Source: ARS1285 sp039796495
GTDB taxonomy: Archaea; Nanobdellota; Nanobdellia; Pacearchaeales; GW2011-AR1
Reading direction: 5' to 3'
NCBI GenBank assembly: GCA_039796495.1
Contig: JBDKJQ010000048.1
Coordinates: 1 to 13,180 of the forward strand
DNA length: 13,180 bases
Below, piece by piece: positions 5,604-12,811 of the stretch. The notes under the pieces are model-generated. The model was not told the origin of the DNA. It did not search any database and worked only from the letters and a program-made list of their open reading frames with translations. Made by a program: the position numbers and the translations under genes. Numbering within the stretch: the stretch's first letter is position 1; each line of letters begins with the position of its first letter.

Positions 5604-6515
5604 TCAGCCGCATTCAATAGACATTTTATCTTTCCCCGTCCTTACACCGTACGCTAATTTCAATGTCCAGCTCAACCATGAAACTGGATTTTCATAATGA
5701 CAATTGTTTTTTATTTCAGATTCTTTTACTATTTTTCCTAAACTTTTTACAAATTTTTCTTCTGAAGAGGGGTCTAGTAATTGTGCGTCGAATTCAAAAT
5801 TGGAAATGCCGGCATCTTCTATTCTATGTCCGTCGGAAGTTGCTATCCAGTTTTTACGATTTAATTCAGCCCATGCCTGAGCCTGAGTGTTTAATCCTCG
5901 CCCGTACTTTCCGAAGGGTAAAATTAATTGTGAATTATGACCTTCAACTGCGTCAATATATTTCAAAAATCTTTCCAGATTTTTTATTCCCATGCCTCCA
6001 TGCGCGGTACAGAATGCGTGTTCTGCTATTCCTATCAATCCTCTATCATGCACGAGATTGATAGTACATTCGAGTGGCTGATGATTAGGAATTTGATTTG
6101 TTCCGACAACTAAATAATCTACCATTCCTTTTTTTGTTAAACCTTCGGTTTGTGTAACACCTTTTTCTTTTGTTCTTACTGTTTGTCCACTTACTAAAAA
6201 TAGTTCTTCGCTGTCTTTAATGGTATGTCGTGTTACTATAGCGATGTTCTTTCCCAATAAGCCATATTCATAACCATGAGGCAAAGCTCTTGCATAATTT
6301 TCTTTCAGCCAGTTAAATCGATCGTGAATTGAATTAAGAGGAATTTCATCTTCGTCACTTGTTATAGCACATAGTCCTATTTTTCTTTTAAAACATGCGT
6401 CTGCAATTTCTCTCAGAAGATTTTTTCGTTCATATCCTTGTACTTTCAACCAATAAGGCTGAAACCCAATTGGCCCGTGATAATGCAAGTCTGCTTTGAT
6501 TGTTTCTTTTTTCAT
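5604..6515 (-). CDS. PHP-domain metal-dependent phosphoesterase
   Basis: A 303-residue PHP (polymerase and histidinol phosphatase) fold protein. Candidate metal ligands appear in family order: DLHYHG (D9, H11, H13), AITSDED (50-56, in place of the usual TDHD), H145 in NQIPNHQ, E165-H166 in LIGIAEHAF, H193 in AVEGHNS, and D228/H230 in IATSDGHR. The ligand set appears nearly complete, so activity as a phosphoesterase is likely; relatives include nucleases trimming DNA or RNA ends, nucleotide phosphatases and histidinol phosphatase. A motif like FLVSGQTVRTKEKG (106-119) is common in PHP proteins with a regulatory insertion. Translation is probably coupled to the upstream gene by an ATGA overlap at 6512-6515. 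The HhH-GPD-like gene downstream suggests a nucleic-acid role, which is inference only. Confidence 0.82.
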   Translation of the reverse strand: MKKETIKADLHYHGPIGFQPYWLKVQGYERKNLLREIADACFKRKIGLCAITSDEDEIPLNSIHDRFNWLKENYARALPHGYEYGLLGKNIAIVTRHTIKDSEELFLVSGQTVRTKEKGVTQTEGLTKKGMVDYLVVGTNQIPNHQPLECTINLVHDRGLIGIAEHAFCTAHGGMGIKNLERFLKYIDAVEGHNSQLILPFGKYGRGLNTQAQAWAELNRKNWIATSDGHRIEDAGISNFEFDAQLLDPSSEEKFVKSLGKIVKESEIKNNCHYENPVSWLSWTLKLAYGVRTGKDKMSIECG

Positions 6516-6892
6516 TCTTCCTCGACAAATCCTACAAGTTCTTCAATTCTCTGCAGAGAAATAATTGATTCGTCTTGAGAATAGATTGTTATTTTATCTT
6601 TTTTTTCCTGACCCCGATCATATTCACGAAAACAATGAACGAATGCTACTTCTCTTCGTTTTGGAAAAAATAGTTTTTGGATAACCTTTCCTTCCCTTAT
6701 TACCTGATATATCTGCGCCCATTCCTGCCTGAGTGCACTTTCTCCTGAGGGGAACGATCTGCCGTAGTTTATTGAAAATCTTATGCTTGCATTTTTTGTC
6801 TGAACAGAGTCCAGCAAGATATCTGCGCATACAGAAAAATCTATTTTGTACGGAGTTAGGTATTCAACTCTGTCTTCAATAATGTGAACCAT
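6512..6892 (-). CDS. Uncharacterised protein, first gene of the PHP unit
   Basis: A 126-residue soluble protein I do not recognise. It appears mixed alpha/beta: strands in MVHIIEDRVEYLTPYKIDFS and ASIRFSINYGRSF, a helical middle (ALRQEWAQIYQVIREGKVIQ), a basic turn FFPKRREVAFVHCF, then KITIYSQDESIISL and an acidic end. The ATG at 6892 is 28 nt from the minus-strand TTTATAAA element, so I prefer it over TTG 6901. Its stop overlaps the start of the PHP gene as ATGA, which argues for coupled translation and a shared process or a physical partnership with the phosphoesterase. Confidence 0.68.
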   Translation of the reverse strand: MVHIIEDRVEYLTPYKIDFSVCADILLDSVQTKNASIRFSINYGRSFPSGESALRQEWAQIYQVIREGKVIQKLFFPKRREVAFVHCFREYDRGQEKKDKITIYSQDESIISLQRIEELVGFVEEE

Positions 6893-6912
6893 TCCAATCA
6901 AGAAAGAATTGT

Positions 6913-6920
6913 TTTATAAA
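6913..6920 (-). promoter_or_regulatory. TATA element for the minus-strand PHP unit
   Basis: TTTATAAA, its own reverse complement, with the minus-strand first base at 6920, 28 nt from the ATG at 6892. It drives the three-gene unit running to 5067. Confidence 0.7.
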
Positions 6921-7029
6921 GACTATTGTATGAAAAAATATCTTTTAATTTCCCGCGAATTTTAAAATTTCAGGACTACCTTTGACTGTTTTCTGTATGC
7001 CTTTGAATGTTTTTAATTTTTTTAATCGA

Positions 7030-7069
7030 TGTATAACAAAGCTCGATCTGAGATAAATTTGTATAACAA
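7030..7069 (+). repeat. Direct repeat TGTATAACAA upstream of DUF4346-like gene
   Basis: TGTATAACAA occurs at 7030-7039 and again at 7060-7069, exactly 30 bp apart (about three helical turns). The second copy ends 2 nt before the TATA element at 7072. Same-face spacing next to the core promoter suggests binding sites for a regulator. The rest of the 6921-7071 gap shows no gene, only A/T-rich palindromic bits. Confidence 0.35.
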
Positions 7070-7071
7070 TC

Positions 7072-7079
7072 TTTATAAC
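7072..7079 (+). promoter_or_regulatory. TATA element for DUF4346-like gene
   Basis: TTTATAAC, first base 34 nt before the ATG at 7106. Confidence 0.6.
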
Positions 7080-7105
7080 ATTCATTTATTTCCTTTGGTT
7101 TAGGT

Positions 7106-7504
7106 ATGGAAGAAAATTCTGATAAGGAAGATAGCGATGTAAAAAGTCTCGGTAGATATGATGCCAAGGGCTTTAAAGAAATAACGATGGAAAAACCGTG
7201 CGAGATTGATGCGACCGGCATTTTACGACCCTGGCGGATGGATCTGAAGGGGTATTTTTTGATACGGGCAAATCATGACCTTAATAAAGTTGAGGCGGCG
7301 TTTTGCGACCTGAAAGAAAATAAAGTGCGCATTATTATTCGCGGAGATAATCCCGTTGAAGTGTATACTGCAATTCTCAAAGAAGATTTGATCTCCATGC
7401 TTGATCATGCAGCTGATGTCGGTGTTGAACTTGAGAAAGCATATGTAGCTTTGAAAACAGGGAAAAAATATACGCAGGATAAAGTTGATTTGGAAGATAA
7501 TTAA
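7106..7504 (+). CDS. DUF4346-like protein
   Basis: A 132-residue soluble protein. After an acidic start (EENSDKEDSD), the core resembles, from memory, the DUF4346 family found in archaea and some bacteria. Its features are WRMDLKGYFLIRAN (43-56), an EAAFCDLKENKVRIIIRG strand pair, PVEVYTAILKEDLIS (83-97), and the helical LDHAADVGVELEKAYVALKT (99-118) followed by KYTQD. Family members are uncharacterised and sometimes linked with pterin or one-carbon genes; nothing here tests that. It has its own promoter, with a direct repeat just upstream. The acidic ends and low hydrophobicity suggest a cytoplasmic protein. Confidence 0.6.
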   Translation: MEENSDKEDSDVKSLGRYDAKGFKEITMEKPCEIDATGILRPWRMDLKGYFLIRANHDLNKVEAAFCDLKENKVRIIIRGDNPVEVYTAILKEDLISMLDHAADVGVELEKAYVALKTGKKYTQDKVDLEDN

Positions 7505-7532
7505 TACATGAATATAATCAACTGCCATTATT

Positions 7533-7540
7533 TTTATAAA
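7533..7540 (+). promoter_or_regulatory. TATA element for PHP-like protein gene
   Basis: TTTATAAA, first base 28 nt before the ATG at 7561, which decides that ATG over the in-frame TTG at 7549. Confidence 0.7.
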
Positions 7541-7560
7541 CAAATTATTTGTTAATTTCT

Positions 7561-8457
7561 ATGGATCAGCCACAAGTAAAATTTGATCAAGGTTGGGTTG
7601 CAAAACGTCCTCCAGAAGGACCTTTTCTCTTTCACAGTTATGAGCATGTTGCACGCATCGCTTCCCGCGCGTTAGGAAAGAACGGTATTGTCGGAATTTT
7701 AAATGCCAGACCTACTGCCCGCCAGCCAGACCCTGAATATAGATATGAGGAATTTTTTGATGCTGCACAAAAATCAGGTATTACCTTAAAAATAATAGAT
7801 GATGGAAGAGCATTCTATGACTGTTATCACCAAATTTATTTTATGAAAGAGCAGAAGATAAGCACCGATTTTCAGGGAGTTCCGGTTGTATTTCTTGCAA
7901 CTAATCTTCCTTTGGGGAAAAATCTAGATGCTCATAGTGGAGACCAAATATTAGAGGATGTCTACAAAAATAAATGTATTCTTGGGGTTGCAGTTCCTCT
8001 CTGTATTAGAAGTCTTGATGATGCTTTAGAAGTTAAGCCTGATTTGCTGCATCATCTTGATTTTATGATGACGTATATTGGAAGTGCTGCACCTCGTTTT
8101 ACTAATGCACCTTCAGAAAGATTTTATACCGAAAATGCCGATGGAATTGATTTTGTCCATCCTTATTCGAATACATCACATACGGTCGGAGCTTTGGCTG
8201 GAAGCTGGAATCACAGAACACCAAAAAGTTTTTTAGGAAGATTATGGAGCGGTTTGGGAGGTTTTAAACAAACTTTGGGAAGTAGCTATTCGGTTATATC
8301 TGAACCCTCGTCTGATAATTATTTTAATGACCTCAGAAGTGCTGTCCAAGACGCTCGGTTAAGTGAACAAAAGAGAAAACCAATTATTGCGGAATCTATT
8401 CGATCGCAGTTTTCAATACATGTCTGGGATAAGACCAGACTTCCCCATTTCAGATAA
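7561..8457 (+). CDS. Possible degenerate PHP-fold protein
   Basis: A 298-residue soluble protein with no metal motif typical of an enzyme. Its layout follows the PHP protein at 5604-6515: a helix after FLFHSYEH (22-29), a strand IVGILNARP, ITLKIIDDGRAFYD, QIYFMKEQKISTDFQG like the FLVSGQTVRTKEKG region, and VVFLATNLPLGKNL at the position of YLVVGTNQIPNHQP. DQILEDVYKNKCILGVAVPL (128-147) parallels TINLVHDRGLIGIAEHAF, but the E-H metal ligands are replaced. SNTSHTVGALAGS (203-215) is placed like ATSDGHRIEDAGIS. If the comparison is right, it is a PHP relative that lost catalysis, perhaps a binding or regulatory partner. The C-terminal 60 residues are basic and helical. The relationship rests on eye alignment only. 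Confidence 0.45.
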   Translation: MDQPQVKFDQGWVAKRPPEGPFLFHSYEHVARIASRALGKNGIVGILNARPTARQPDPEYRYEEFFDAAQKSGITLKIIDDGRAFYDCYHQIYFMKEQKISTDFQGVPVVFLATNLPLGKNLDAHSGDQILEDVYKNKCILGVAVPLCIRSLDDALEVKPDLLHHLDFMMTYIGSAAPRFTNAPSERFYTENADGIDFVHPYSNTSHTVGALAGSWNHRTPKSFLGRLWSGLGGFKQTLGSSYSVISEPSSDNYFNDLRSAVQDARLSEQKRKPIIAESIRSQFSIHVWDKTRLPHFR

Positions 8458-8478
8458 TTATTTTCCATCATAAAAACC

Positions 8479-8486
8479 TTTTTAAC
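8479..8486 (+). promoter_or_regulatory. Probable TATA element for Nudix-nucleotidyltransferase pair
   Basis: TTTTTAAC, first base 42 nt before the ATG at 8521. The longer spacing predicts a leader of about 12-15 nt. No Shine-Dalgarno sequence is seen in it, and two out-of-frame ATGs at 8513 and 8516 read into an early stop. Confidence 0.4.
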
Positions 8487-8520
8487 AGGACTTATTCTTG
8501 TTGAATAACTGAATGATGCC

Positions 8521-9045
8521 ATGAAAATCTGGAAAAAGATAAAAGAAAAAAAGGTATATGATGGTTATAGAAAAATAATCAGAAAAACATTTCTCTTGCC
8601 AAATGGTCTGGAAAGAGATTTTGATATTGTTAGTGGGGAACATGCTGTGGGTGTGGTTGCTCTTACACCTCGCAAGGAGGTTTTACTTGTCCAACAATTT
8701 AGACCAGGCACTGAACAAATTTATGATGAGCTTCCTGCAGGTATAATAGAAAAAGACGAAGAACCTTTAGCTGCCGCCAAAAGAGAGCTCCTTGAAGAGA
8801 CCGGCTATACGGGAGATTTTGAATTTGTTGCTGCTTGTGTTGATGACGCCTATCGATCTACCATACGTTATTGTTTCGTTGCAAAAAATTGCCATAAGAT
8901 TAAAGAACCTCAGCAGGATGAAACTGAGTTTATTGATATTATTACTAAAACACTTGAAGAATTTAAATCTCAGATACGATCTGGTAAATTAACTGATGTG
9001 GAATTGGCTTATTTGGGATTAGATTATCTAAAATTATTGAGCTAA
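8521..9045 (+). CDS. Nudix hydrolase, ADP-ribose pyrophosphatase-like
   Basis: A 174-residue Nudix enzyme with an exact Nudix box at residues 74-96: G74, then E80, R88-E89, E92-E93 and G95-Y96 in the order GX5EX7REUXEEXGU. These residues bind the magnesium ions used to cleave a nucleoside diphosphate linked to another group. VLLVQQFRPGTEQIYDELPA (54-73) before the box is typical of the ADP-ribose/nucleoside-diphosphate-sugar branch. The proline ~15 residues after the box common in ADP-ribose pyrophosphatases is missing (VDDAYRSTIRYCFVA instead), so the substrate is uncertain. The C-terminal LTDVELAYLGLDYL is also family-like. The next gene begins 1 nt after its stop, so the two are almost surely co-transcribed. 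Confidence 0.88.
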   Translation: MKIWKKIKEKKVYDGYRKIIRKTFLLPNGLERDFDIVSGEHAVGVVALTPRKEVLLVQQFRPGTEQIYDELPAGIIEKDEEPLAAAKRELLEETGYTGDFEFVAACVDDAYRSTIRYCFVAKNCHKIKEPQQDETEFIDIITKTLEEFKSQIRSGKLTDVELAYLGLDYLKLLS

Positions 9046-9046
9046 C

Positions 9047-10297
9047 ATGGGCAAGTACACTATTTATGACGGAAAAATTGACGATTATCTTGAGAAGCAC
9101 TATTTTAACAAGATTGTTGAAAGCTTCAAACAAGATGTTGCTGCAATGAATCACACGCTTATTGCAATCATTTTATTCGGTGGATTTGGGAAAGGAGAAG
9201 GGAGTGTTCAGATCATTGATGGAAGGCCGGTGCCGTATAATGATTTTGACTTTTATATTGTGACGGAAAGAAAATTAAGTGAAGAACAATTGGATGTTAT
9301 TTCTCATCATGCTTCTGAGGCGATTGGCATGGGAGGACTAGAGGTCGCGTATTTTCCTACTGATCAGTATGATTCAAAAAAGTTTTTTCATGTTGACGTA
9401 CGCTGTATTCCCTTCCCTTCATTGAAAACATTAATGAAAACACAGCGTTATTACGAACTAAAATATAAAAGCATTATTATCGATGGGGATGCTACTGTTT
9501 TGGGCGAGATTCCTGCGATTCAGCCAGAGGATATTTCTCTTTCTGAAGGCTTGCGAAATTTATTCAATAAATTGCATACGATGCTACTTGGCCTGCGCGA
9601 GGAGTATACTGAGGAACAAAAGAAAATAAAAATTTTCTGGAGCTATAAGACCTATTTGTCAATAGCAGAGTCATTATTAATTCTTGACAGGAAATTTGCT
9701 CCTTCTGCATTTGAGAGAAACAAACTTTTTTACGACATTTATGATACAGATTTTCCCGATTTGCATGCACATATTCCTTCGTTACCGCTGAAAGTCAATA
9801 AAGCCACCCAATTTAAATTAAAACTTGATTTTCGTGTGGATCATGAACGATTATGGAAAGAATCACTTTCTGATATACTGACTGTTTTTGAATATTATAT
9901 AAAAAATATTTCTGAAAGCAAAACCGTTGCTGAAGCGCTGAAAAATAAACTGCCGTATACTTATTTTAAGCCGTACCTGCAGGAAAAAATCGGCTTTAAT
10001 TTTTTTCCCGCGCAATATCTTTTGAATGTAGGATATGCACAGGTGTTGATGAAAAAAGATTCATTATTTATCCGACCGTTATTTCAATGGAGAGATGTAG
10101 GACTCAAAATAATTCTTCCACTATATTACCTTTTGAAGTATCAGCTTGAACAGCATGAAGAGAGACGCGCATATTTTTTAGAGCGAGCATATAAGGAATT
10201 AAAATGCGTTATCAGTGTCGAGAAAAAAGAATTTTGGCATTTGCGGGAGCGGGCTTTGAAGGCGTTTGGGATGTATTATCAGCAGAGGCTGCTGTAG
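9047..10297 (+). CDS. Nucleotidyltransferase-fold protein with long helical C-terminus
   Basis: A 416-residue protein whose N-terminus shows the polymerase-beta-type nucleotidyltransferase signature. LFGGFGKGEGS (43-53) is the hG[GS] turn. NDFDFYIV (65-72) gives the paired aspartates D66 and D68. HVDVRC (115-120) gives the third, D117. All three metal-binding acidic residues are therefore present, and the enzyme may transfer an NMP group to a protein, RNA or small molecule. Residues from about 165 onward are mainly helical with many aromatic and basic residues; this part is not recognised. It starts 1 nt after the Nudix stop and has no promoter or Shine-Dalgarno of its own, so termination-reinitiation coupling is likely. 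A Nudix hydrolase beside a nucleotidyltransferase suggests they act on related nucleotide-linked products (inference). Confidence 0.8.
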   Translation: MGKYTIYDGKIDDYLEKHYFNKIVESFKQDVAAMNHTLIAIILFGGFGKGEGSVQIIDGRPVPYNDFDFYIVTERKLSEEQLDVISHHASEAIGMGGLEVAYFPTDQYDSKKFFHVDVRCIPFPSLKTLMKTQRYYELKYKSIIIDGDATVLGEIPAIQPEDISLSEGLRNLFNKLHTMLLGLREEYTEEQKKIKIFWSYKTYLSIAESLLILDRKFAPSAFERNKLFYDIYDTDFPDLHAHIPSLPLKVNKATQFKLKLDFRVDHERLWKESLSDILTVFEYYIKNISESKTVAEALKNKLPYTYFKPYLQEKIGFNFFPAQYLLNVGYAQVLMKKDSLFIRPLFQWRDVGLKIILPLYYLLKYQLEQHEERRAYFLERAYKELKCVISVEKKEFWHLRERALKAFGMYYQQRLL

Positions 10298-10314
10298 GAT
10301 TAATTAGTAAATTA

Positions 10315-10322
10315 TTTTAAGT
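10315..10322 (+). promoter_or_regulatory. Weak TATA-like element
   Basis: TTTTAAGT, first base 27 nt before the ATG at 10342. It resembles the TTTTAATA boxes used by the two small membrane protein genes. Confidence 0.4.
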
Positions 10323-10341
10323 TAATGATTATTAGATATAT

Positions 10342-10758
10342 ATGAAAAATGTATGGAGAGGATGGATAATTGATAAAAGCCTTCATGATTTATCTGTTCT
10401 TGCATTAATGAACGTCATTAAGTCACATGAGGAAAGAAATAGCCAAGGCTCTCAATTACAGATATGGAACCTGCGTACTGTTGAAATAGATGATGAAGAA
10501 ATAAAAAATATCTCGAACATTATAGAAAAAAATATTAAAAAGGGATACTATGCGCATTTCACCAATGGAAAAAGATTATTGATTATTTTTTCTGAAAAAT
10601 CATTTATAATAAAAGTAGATAAAGTAGGAAAAGATAAAGGAAACGGCATAACTTCTTTTGTTGCAGCTTCTCATGATAAAAAATTATGGAAAACTGCATT
10701 TGAATATGGAACTGAAAAAGGAAAGGTTGATTCGCGGTATTTACTTGACGTACATTGA
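10342..10758 (+). CDS. Uncharacterised protein with GYYAHF motif
   Basis: A 138-residue soluble protein. WRGWIIDKSLHDLSVLALMN (5-24) leads to an internal strand LQIWNLRTVEIDDEEIKNI, a helix IIEKNIKKG, and GYYAHFTNGKRLLIIFSEKS (68-87). From memory the layout 'WxGxIIexSLxD...L.....V...GWYAHFYN...IIVFxxKxF' recurs in small unstudied bacterial and archaeal proteins, so I think it is a conserved but uncharacterised family. No catalytic motif stands out. The C-terminal ~45 residues are basic and less family-like. The gene has its own weak TATA box and ends 2 nt from the convergent uvrB gene. Confidence 0.65.
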   Translation: MKNVWRGWIIDKSLHDLSVLALMNVIKSHEERNSQGSQLQIWNLRTVEIDDEEIKNISNIIEKNIKKGYYAHFTNGKRLLIIFSEKSFIIKVDKVGKDKGNGITSFVAASHDKKLWKTAFEYGTEKGKVDSRYLLDVH

Positions 10759-10760
10759 TG

Positions 10761-12719
10761 CTAGATTTCTTCCTTCTTTTTGATGCCGAGTTCATTATTC
10801 AGTTGTGTTATCTGATCGCGCAACGCGATGGCTCTCTCAAAGTCCAATTCATCTGCCACCTGTCTCATTTCTTTTTCCAGCTGCGGAATTAATCTCTCTT
10901 TTTCTTTATTGGGAATATGTTTTGTATCCTGCACAACAACCATTGCCTCTTCAATCGGTTTTATAATTGTCTTTGGAGTGATATTATTTTTTTTGTTGTA
11001 AGCAATCTGAATTTCACGACGGCGATTTGTCTCTGCAATTGCCTGATTCATGGACTCTGTTTTTTTATTGGCGTAGAGAATGACACGTGCACGGACATTT
11101 CTGGCTGCGCGGCCGATAATCTGAATCAGACTTTGCTGATCACGTAAAAATCCTTCCTTGTCGCTATCGAGAATGACGACCAGGCCTATCTCCGGTATAT
11201 CGATTCCTTCCCTCAGCAGGTTAATGCCGACGAGTACATCAAATTTTTTCAGGCGCAATTGTCGAAGGATTTCTGTCCGCTGAAGTGCTTTCACTTCTGC
11301 ATGCAGGTAACGAGTTTTAATTCCCTGCGAAGCAAAGTAATCTGCAATTTCTTCTGCCAGTTTTTTGGTGAGCGCGGTGACTAATACTCTATCGCCGTTT
11401 GCAATTGTTTTTTTAATCTCCTCTATTGCATGTTTCATTTGGTTTTTTGCCGAATGTATTTCAACAGGAGGATCTATTAGGCCTGTCGGGCGAATGATCT
11501 GCTCAACTATTTTTTCACTGTGCGCTTTTTCATAGTGTGCCGGTGTTGCACTGACAAAAACAGTCGGATTTTTTTTCATATAGTTTTCACATTCGTCAAA
11601 ATGCAGCGGCCGATTATCGAGCGCGCTGGGAAGACGAAATCCAAAATCAATGAGTGTTTGCTTTCGCTGCCGATCTCCTTTGTACATGGCGTGCAATTGC
11701 GGAATGGTCTGATGACTTTCGTCAATAATAATCAAAAAATCTTCGCCAAAATAATCAAGAAGGCAGAACGGTTTTTCTCCTTCTTTTCTCTGATCAAAAT
11801 GTCTTGAGTAATTCTCAATTCCTTTACAAAATCCAATTGTTTTCATCATCTCAATATCGTATTGTGTTCGCTGCTTGAGCCTATGGGATTCTATCATGCC
11901 GAGTTTTGGCAATTGTGTCTGCAGTTCTTGCTCAATGGCATGAATGGCGCGTTCCATATAACCTGGAGGAGTCACAAAATGGCGCGCGGGAAATAAAAAA
12001 TAGTGGTCTAATTTCTGAAGTATTGACGATGTATTTTTTTCCGAAATACTCACTCTATCAATTTCATTTCCGAACAATTCAATTCTGAGAATGTCCTTTT
12101 CATAACCAGGGATAACATCGATCGTATCTCCTTTGACTCTGAATCGGCCTGGCAACAACTCTATATCGTTTCTTTCGTATTGCATATCAAGCAGCTGTGA
12201 GATTATTTGTGTACGACTTGTTTTTGATTTCTGTGCAATATCCATGCCCATCCCCAGAAAATTTTTCGGGTTTCCAATACCATAAATGCAAGACACTGAT
12301 GCAATCACGATCACATCTTTTCGCTGCATCAGCGATGCGGTTGCGCTGAGGCGCAGGCGCTCAATGAGTGGATTAATCTGAGAATCTTTTTCGATGTACT
12401 GATCTTTTTGAGGTATATAAGATTCTGGTTGATAATAATCATAAAACGAGATAAAATATTCAACCCGATTATCGGGGAAGAATTCTTTAAATTCCCGATA
12501 GAGCTGTGCTGCGAGCGTTTTATTGTGCGCGATGACAAGGGTTGGTTTTTGCACTGCGGCAATTACATTGGCCATTGTAAATGTTTTTCCTGATCCGGTT
12601 ACTCCCAGAAGCGTTTGCATGTTTAGGTTATTTTTTATACCGTCCACTAATTCTTTAATTGCCTGAGGCTGACTTCCTGCCGGCTTAAACGGTGCTTTTA
12701 TTTTGAATTGATGGGACAT
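10761..12719 (-). CDS. uvrB: UvrB, excinuclease ABC subunit B
   Basis: A 652-residue, full-length UvrB, the helicase-like subunit of UvrABC nucleotide excision repair. It receives damaged DNA from UvrA, checks the lesion and recruits UvrC for incision. All landmarks are present: Walker A GVTGSGKT (39-46), the strand-clamping beta-hairpin (about 91-114, rich in Tyr), ASVSCIYGIGNP (140-151), DESH (333-336), VSAT (389-392), GINLLREGIDIPEIGLVVIL (498-517), QIIGRAAR (533-540), and the C-terminal UVR motif that contacts UvrC and UvrA (about 612-645, with DFERAIALRDQI). It is close to the E. coli length. ATG 12719 is preferred over TTG 12734 because it lies 31 nt from the minus-strand TATA box. The system is bacterial in origin and known in some archaea by transfer. 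UvrA and UvrC genes are not in this window. Confidence 0.97.
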   Translation of the reverse strand: MSHQFKIKAPFKPAGSQPQAIKELVDGIKNNLNMQTLLGVTGSGKTFTMANVIAAVQKPTLVIAHNKTLAAQLYREFKEFFPDNRVEYFISFYDYYQPESYIPQKDQYIEKDSQINPLIERLRLSATASLMQRKDVIVIASVSCIYGIGNPKNFLGMGMDIAQKSKTSRTQIISQLLDMQYERNDIELLPGRFRVKGDTIDVIPGYEKDILRIELFGNEIDRVSISEKNTSSILQKLDHYFLFPARHFVTPPGYMERAIHAIEQELQTQLPKLGMIESHRLKQRTQYDIEMMKTIGFCKGIENYSRHFDQRKEGEKPFCLLDYFGEDFLIIIDESHQTIPQLHAMYKGDRQRKQTLIDFGFRLPSALDNRPLHFDECENYMKKNPTVFVSATPAHYEKAHSEKIVEQIIRPTGLIDPPVEIHSAKNQMKHAIEEIKKTIANGDRVLVTALTKKLAEEIADYFASQGIKTRYLHAEVKALQRTEILRQLRLKKFDVLVGINLLREGIDIPEIGLVVILDSDKEGFLRDQQSLIQIIGRAARNVRARVILYANKKTESMNQAIAETNRRREIQIAYNKKNNITPKTIIKPIEEAMVVVQDTKHIPNKEKERLIPQLEKEMRQVADELDFERAIALRDQITQLNNELGIKKKEEI

Positions 12720-12742
12720 GATTATGAAAAGCAAGTCAATTA

Positions 12743-12750
12743 TTTATAAA
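12743..12750 (-). promoter_or_regulatory. TATA element for uvrB
   Basis: TTTATAAA with the minus-strand first base at 12750, 31 nt from the ATG at 12719. An archaeal-type promoter thus drives a bacterial-type repair gene. Confidence 0.65.
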
Positions 12751-12811
12751 TATTTGGTGTAAGAATGTTAAAGTGGGTAATATGACTAATTTGAAAAGTG
12801 TTGTTGTGACG

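Noticed and set aside
5560..5620. tRNA-like stretch: GCGCAGTGGTATGA resembles a D-arm
   Set aside because: No matching anticodon stem, T-arm GTTC loop or acceptor pairing follows, and the segment is explained by the GC-rich inverted repeat next to it.
6930..6965. Eleven-codon plus-strand ORF starting MKKYLLISREF
   Set aside because: The palindromic TATA box at 6913 is only 17 nt before its ATG. It is too short and has no ribosome binding site, so it is likely chance.
6958..6969. Perfect 12-bp palindrome AATTTTAAAATT as an operator
   Set aside because: Made only of A and T in an A+T-rich gap; similar palindromes occur by chance (for example near 3362-3380), and it is not placed near a core promoter.
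6976..7221. 81-residue minus-strand frame across the DUF4346-like promoter
   Set aside because: It covers the promoter and start of a better supported plus-strand gene, has low-complexity Ser/Lys/Ile content and no promoter of its own.
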